Source of the DNA: Fidelibacterota bacterium
Lineage (GTDB): Bacteria > Fidelibacterota > UBA8477 > JABMPR01
Length of the DNA stretch: 45,251 bases
NCBI GenBank assembly: GCA_013202495.1
Contig: JABMQQ010000074.1
Span: 1-45,251 of the forward strand
Reading direction: 5' to 3'
Shown here: positions 42,083 through 45,251 of the stretch, in pieces
Position numbering within the stretch: the first letter of the stretch is position 1
How the letters are laid out: every line of letters begins with the position of its first letter
Notes under the pieces: generated by a model
Told to the model about the DNA's origin: nothing
The model's input: only the letters and a program-made list of their open reading frames with translations
Database searches by the model: none
Made by a program: the position numbers and the translations under genes

Positions 42083-44377
42083 ATGAAAACAATCAACGAA
42101 AAAATCCTGAATCATCCCTATCTAACTATGGGTCTGATTCTCCTGATCACGGTCTTTTTCTTTCAGCAGATTAAGGAAAAGGGTCGCATTGAAACTGACC
42201 TGGATAAGTATATGCCACAAAATCATCCAGAGTTTGTCTACAGCGATCAAGCTGAAGAGATGTTCGATATTAAAGATGGAATCATCATCGCCATCGAACA
42301 CCCCGAGAGCATTTATAACCCGGAAACACTACAGAAAGTAAAAGATATCACCAAGTCTCTCCAGAAAATGGATGAGATTCACAAAGGTGATGTGACGTCA
42401 CTCTATACTGCTGATAACATTGTGGGCACCGAAGAGGGCATGGATGTGAAAGCATTTTATAAACGGGTTCCTAAAGCAGAAAAACTTGATGTGATGCGCC
42501 AGGGTGTAGCCGGGAATGACATGGTAGCTGGTCGTCTCGTATCTGATGATGAAACGGTTGCTGTGATCATCGCAAGAATAGATGATGATGTATTCACACA
42601 GGATTTTTACAAAGCAATCATCGATCTGGGTGAAAGCTTTGAGGGACCTGAGAAGATTTATGTCGCCGGGAGTCCCATTGTGGAAGGAACCATGGCACTA
42701 CTGGGACCAGCAGATATGAAACGTATGATTCCAGTTGTGGTCCTCGTCATTCTTTTAGTACTATTCGGAGTACTCAGGAGTGTTAAGAGTACGCTTTTTA
42801 CCTTCCTGGTGGTTGCGATCAGTTCTATCTGGACCTTCGGCTTGATGGCCCTAGTTGGTATCCCGACCTATGCGGTATCAACTATGATCCCGGTCATGCT
42901 GATTGCCATTGGTGTGGCAGATGGTATTCACTTTTACAGCCATCTCGGTATATTTCTCCGGGAAAATCCTGGGGCAGATAAGACAACAGCCGTCAAGGAT
43001 ATGATCCAGGGGATGTGGAAGCCAGTGGTCATGACCTCTGTTACAACCGCAGTCGGATTTATCTCATTGCTAACCTCGCAGGTATATCCTATTAAATACT
43101 TTGGCTTGTTCACAGCCTTTGGAGTTATAGTAGCCATGTTTTTAACTCTGGTCCTTATTCCTGCTGGAATTATGGCTTTCAATCTTCCTAAACAACGCAC
43201 GAAGAAAGAAGAGTCTAACTCAGAGAACGGTGATCTTGCCCAGAAATTCTCATCCGTATTGCTCGCTCAAAAAAAGCTAACCTGGGCTTTTACACTTGGC
43301 TTGGTCATCATATCACTGTGGGGAATCAACAAGGTTTGGATCAATTCCAGCTTCCTGGATAAATTCGAATCAGATTCAGATATTGTGCAGACCGATGCGT
43401 TCATCAACGCAAAATTCGGTGGGACATCGACCATCAATGTCATTCTGGAAACTGACATTACAGGCACATTCAAGCAGACCAATGTTTTACAGCTAGTGGA
43501 TAAAATGCAGATGGATGTGGAATCCTATGATATGGTGGGCAGCTCCTTTGCACTTACCGATTATCTCAAACGCATGAACATGGTCATGAATGCTGATGAT
43601 GGTGATTTCAACACCATCCCGAATAATGAGGAGCTCAATGCTCAATATCTGCTGCTCTATGAAATGTCAGGTGATCCTGAAAACCTATGGAGAGTCACGG
43701 ACTACGATTATCGTCGCCTGAATGTCACCTTCCAGGTAAAAAGTGACAATTCCAAGGTCATCAACGAAGTCCTGGGTCGCATTGAAGACTATCGACAACC
43801 CCTGAGTGATATGGGTGTCGAGTTGAACTATGCTGGTTCAGGCTACAAAGCGCTGATCTTCACCGACCTGATCCTTGAGGGGCAGATCAAGAGTCTGGTG
43901 TTGTCCCTGGTGATTATCGTTGCACTATTGGGATTCATGTTCAAAAGTGTCAAAGCCGGACTGGTTGGGAGCTTTCCAATTGTCATTACGGCTATCATTG
44001 GGTTTGGTGTCTTGGGAATATTTAACATTCCTTTAAGTACCACTACGGCTCTGCTCTCGAGCATAGCCATTGGTATCGGAATTGATTTTGCTGTTCACTA
44101 TCTGGATCGTTATCGCTTGAATAGACAATCCGGTTTGAGTGTGGAACTGGCAGTATCAGAAACCATGAACCATTCAGGGCGAGCCATTGTCTTTAACGCA
44201 ATCGTGGTGATCGCGGGATTTATGGTGCTTCTGGCATCCGTATTTCCGCCAAACCGTGCGCTGGGAGCCCTGGTGTCACTCAACATGTTCGTCAGTTTTG
44301 TAGGAACCCTTACAGTTATGGTCCTATTGATTGTTAAATCAGGCTTATTCAGCCCAAATGATAGAGGTGTAAAATGA
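42083..44377 (+). CDS. RND-superfamily (MMPL-type) exporter
   Basis: A 764-residue RND protein with two repeats, each one helix, a periplasmic loop and a five-helix block. First helix LTMGLILLITVFFF, periplasmic IETDLDKYMPQNHPE, then VVVLVILLVLFGVLRS and IPVMLIAIGVADGIHFYSH; second half LGLVIISLWGINKVW, SLVLSLVIIVALLGFMF and SSIAIGIGIDFAVHYLDRY. The IGVADGIH and IGIDFAVHY motifs correspond to the proton-relay region. GGAG is five bases before the ATG. It overlaps the LolA-like gene by ATGA. This pairing with an outer-membrane lipoprotein-sorting-like protein is common and suggests lipid or hydrophobic cargo export. Confidence 0.9.
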   Translation: MKTINEKILNHPYLTMGLILLITVFFFQQIKEKGRIETDLDKYMPQNHPEFVYSDQAEEMFDIKDGIIIAIEHPESIYNPETLQKVKDITKSLQKMDEIHKGDVTSLYTADNIVGTEEGMDVKAFYKRVPKAEKLDVMRQGVAGNDMVAGRLVSDDETVAVIIARIDDDVFTQDFYKAIIDLGESFEGPEKIYVAGSPIVEGTMALLGPADMKRMIPVVVLVILLVLFGVLRSVKSTLFTFLVVAISSIWTFGLMALVGIPTYAVSTMIPVMLIAIGVADGIHFYSHLGIFLRENPGADKTTAVKDMIQGMWKPVVMTSVTTAVGFISLLTSQVYPIKYFGLFTAFGVIVAMFLTLVLIPAGIMAFNLPKQRTKKEESNSENGDLAQKFSSVLLAQKKLTWAFTLGLVIISLWGINKVWINSSFLDKFESDSDIVQTDAFINAKFGGTSTINVILETDITGTFKQTNVLQLVDKMQMDVESYDMVGSSFALTDYLKRMNMVMNADDGDFNTIPNNEELNAQYLLLYEMSGDPENLWRVTDYDYRRLNVTFQVKSDNSKVINEVLGRIEDYRQPLSDMGVELNYAGSGYKALIFTDLILEGQIKSLVLSLVIIVALLGFMFKSVKAGLVGSFPIVITAIIGFGVLGIFNIPLSTTTALLSSIAIGIGIDFAVHYLDRYRLNRQSGLSVELAVSETMNHSGRAIVFNAIVVIAGFMVLLASVFPPNRALGALVSLNMFVSFVGTLTVMVLLIVKSGLFSPNDRGVK

Positions 44378-45141
44378 AAATCATGAAACACATCAGTACA
44401 ATATTAATTCTGGGTGGAACACTTTTCGCCCAACACCCCAGTGGGTTGGAGATTACCCAAAAGGTCTATAACCGCCCGGTTAGCAAGACTATGGAAGCCA
44501 AACTGAGCATGACGCTTGAAAACTCGAGAGGGGACCAGCGCGTGCGAGAGATCAACCAATTCACCAAGGAATTTGGAACTGTGGAAAAGAAGCTCATGGT
44601 CTTTTTAAAACCCAATGATGTCAAAAATACGACCTTTATGAATTGGAGTTTTGAAGATGGGAGTGAGGATCAATGGATCTATCTGCCTGCTCTAAAAAAG
44701 ATCAAGCGTATCTCCAGTGATAGCGACAGTGATTACTTCATGGGATCCGATTTTACTTACGATGACCTGGGTGATCGTCACCCCAAAGAGGATACACATA
44801 CACTGCTCGGGGAAGAAATCATCGATGGCCATGATTGCTATATCGTTGAGAGTATTCCTGTCGATGAGGAATATATGTATTCCAAAACCGTCACCTGGAT
44901 CATCAAGAACAAATGGATTGGTTATAAAAAAGAATTCTATGATGAAGATGAGGACTTATTGAAGCGGCTCAGCCTGGTGCAATATGACGAATATGATAGT
45001 GTTATCGTACTCACAGAAGTCAAGATGAATAATATCCAGACTGATCATTCTACCATTATGAAACTCACTGAAGTGGAAGTCAACAAAGCCATTGCAGACA
45101 ACATGTTTACAGAACGCATGATGAAACGCGGGTTGAGGTAG
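44374..45141 (+). CDS. LolA-like outer membrane lipoprotein-sorting protein
   Basis: A 255-residue secreted protein. Signal peptide MKIMKHISTILILGGTLFA, then the beta-rich LolA/LolB-like fold: SKTMEAKLSMTLENSRG, KKLMVFLKPNDVKNTTFMNW, DQWIYLPALKKIKRISS, DYFMGSDFTYDDL and GHDCYIVESIP. It belongs to the subgroup paired with RND/MMPL exporters. It starts inside the exporter's stop (ATGA), so expression is coupled and under the TetR regulator. It probably carries a lipid or lipoprotein across the periplasm for the exporter. Confidence 0.9.
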   Translation: MKIMKHISTILILGGTLFAQHPSGLEITQKVYNRPVSKTMEAKLSMTLENSRGDQRVREINQFTKEFGTVEKKLMVFLKPNDVKNTTFMNWSFEDGSEDQWIYLPALKKIKRISSDSDSDYFMGSDFTYDDLGDRHPKEDTHTLLGEEIIDGHDCYIVESIPVDEEYMYSKTVTWIIKNKWIGYKKEFYDEDEDLLKRLSLVQYDEYDSVIVLTEVKMNNIQTDHSTIMKLTEVEVNKAIADNMFTERMMKRGLR

Positions 45142-45251
45142 TTTTTGAGTTTAATGAGTTTAATGAGTTTAATGAGTTTAATGAGTTTAATGAGTTTAAT
45201 GAGTTAATGAGTTAATGAGTTAATGAGTTTTTGAGTTTTTGAGTTTTTGAG
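45142..45251 (+). repeat. Tandem 8-9 bp minisatellite at window end
   Basis: Starts directly after the stop: one TTTTTGAG, six TTTAATGAG, three TTAATGAG and three TTTTTGAG units, thirteen in all, running to the last base. Three related unit types are sorted into blocks. Slippage-prone; the true length and right border are outside the window. Confidence 0.95.

Noticed and set aside
45142-45251. CRISPR array
   Set aside because: Units are contiguous 8-9 bp without spacers; it is a simple tandem repeat.

Overview
The window reads as chromosomal DNA from a Gram-negative bacterium of moderate G+C. The evidence is lipoprotein signal peptides, an RND exporter with a LolA-like partner, and a secreted multiheme cytochrome. 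Start sites carry classic AGGAG-type ribosome binding sites. LytTR, class III cyclase, 7TMR-DISM and sigma-54 activator genes together suggest an environmental lineage of the FCB superphylum or a neighbour (for example Marinimicrobia- or Calditrichaeota-like). There is no rRNA, tRNA or marker gene to fix the taxonomy, so this is inference. I see no CRISPR array, prophage or intact insertion sequence.

Layout. 1-8 kb: a truncated GH128-like glycosidase lipoprotein, a terC / radical-SAM sulfatase-maturase pair, a GntR (YtrA-type) regulator coupled to a seven-helix membrane protein, a REC-metallo-beta-lactamase fusion, a UreH/NicO-like metal transporter with a His-rich loop, and two small membrane proteins. 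A 33-residue membrane peptide with its own terminator lies between 7.9 and 8.1 kb. 8-12 kb: an unknown membrane protein, an AmpG-like MFS transporter one base from a LytTR regulator, a DUF2141 secreted protein and an EthD-like protein.

12-21 kb looks rearranged. A diverged ~100 bp direct repeat flanks a three-gene unit (unknown protein, polytopic membrane protein, 7TMR-DISM adenylate cyclase). Next to it, an intact and a decayed copy of a single-domain rhodanese gene flank a PadR / UvrA2-like operon. 20.7-31.6 kb: a DUF4242-cyclase fusion, a Rieske-ThDP enzyme fusion, a DUF1295 protein, a HAMP-adenylate cyclase, a DoxX protein, an orphan prepilin, and an overlapping pair made of a DUF1611 protein and an amino-acid racemase fused to a VanX-type dipeptidase.

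32.4-37.1 kb is the most system-like region. A PAS sigma-54 activator is followed by repeated TGTTGCA/palindromic sites, two sigma-54 promoter matches, a TPR-like protein, a tandem-rhodanese lipoprotein and a decaheme-type cytochrome lipoprotein whose frame is interrupted by one in-frame TGA. 37.4-41.1 kb repeats the regulatory logic divergently: a GAF sigma-54 activator faces a minus-strand operon (unknown small protein, metallo-beta-lactamase-fold hydrolase, methyltransferase) across a 15-bp-arm inverted repeat and a sigma-54 promoter. 41.4-45.1 kb is a TetR / RND exporter / LolA-like operon with the same 20-bp motif in front of both tetR and the exporter. The window ends inside an 8-9 bp tandem repeat.
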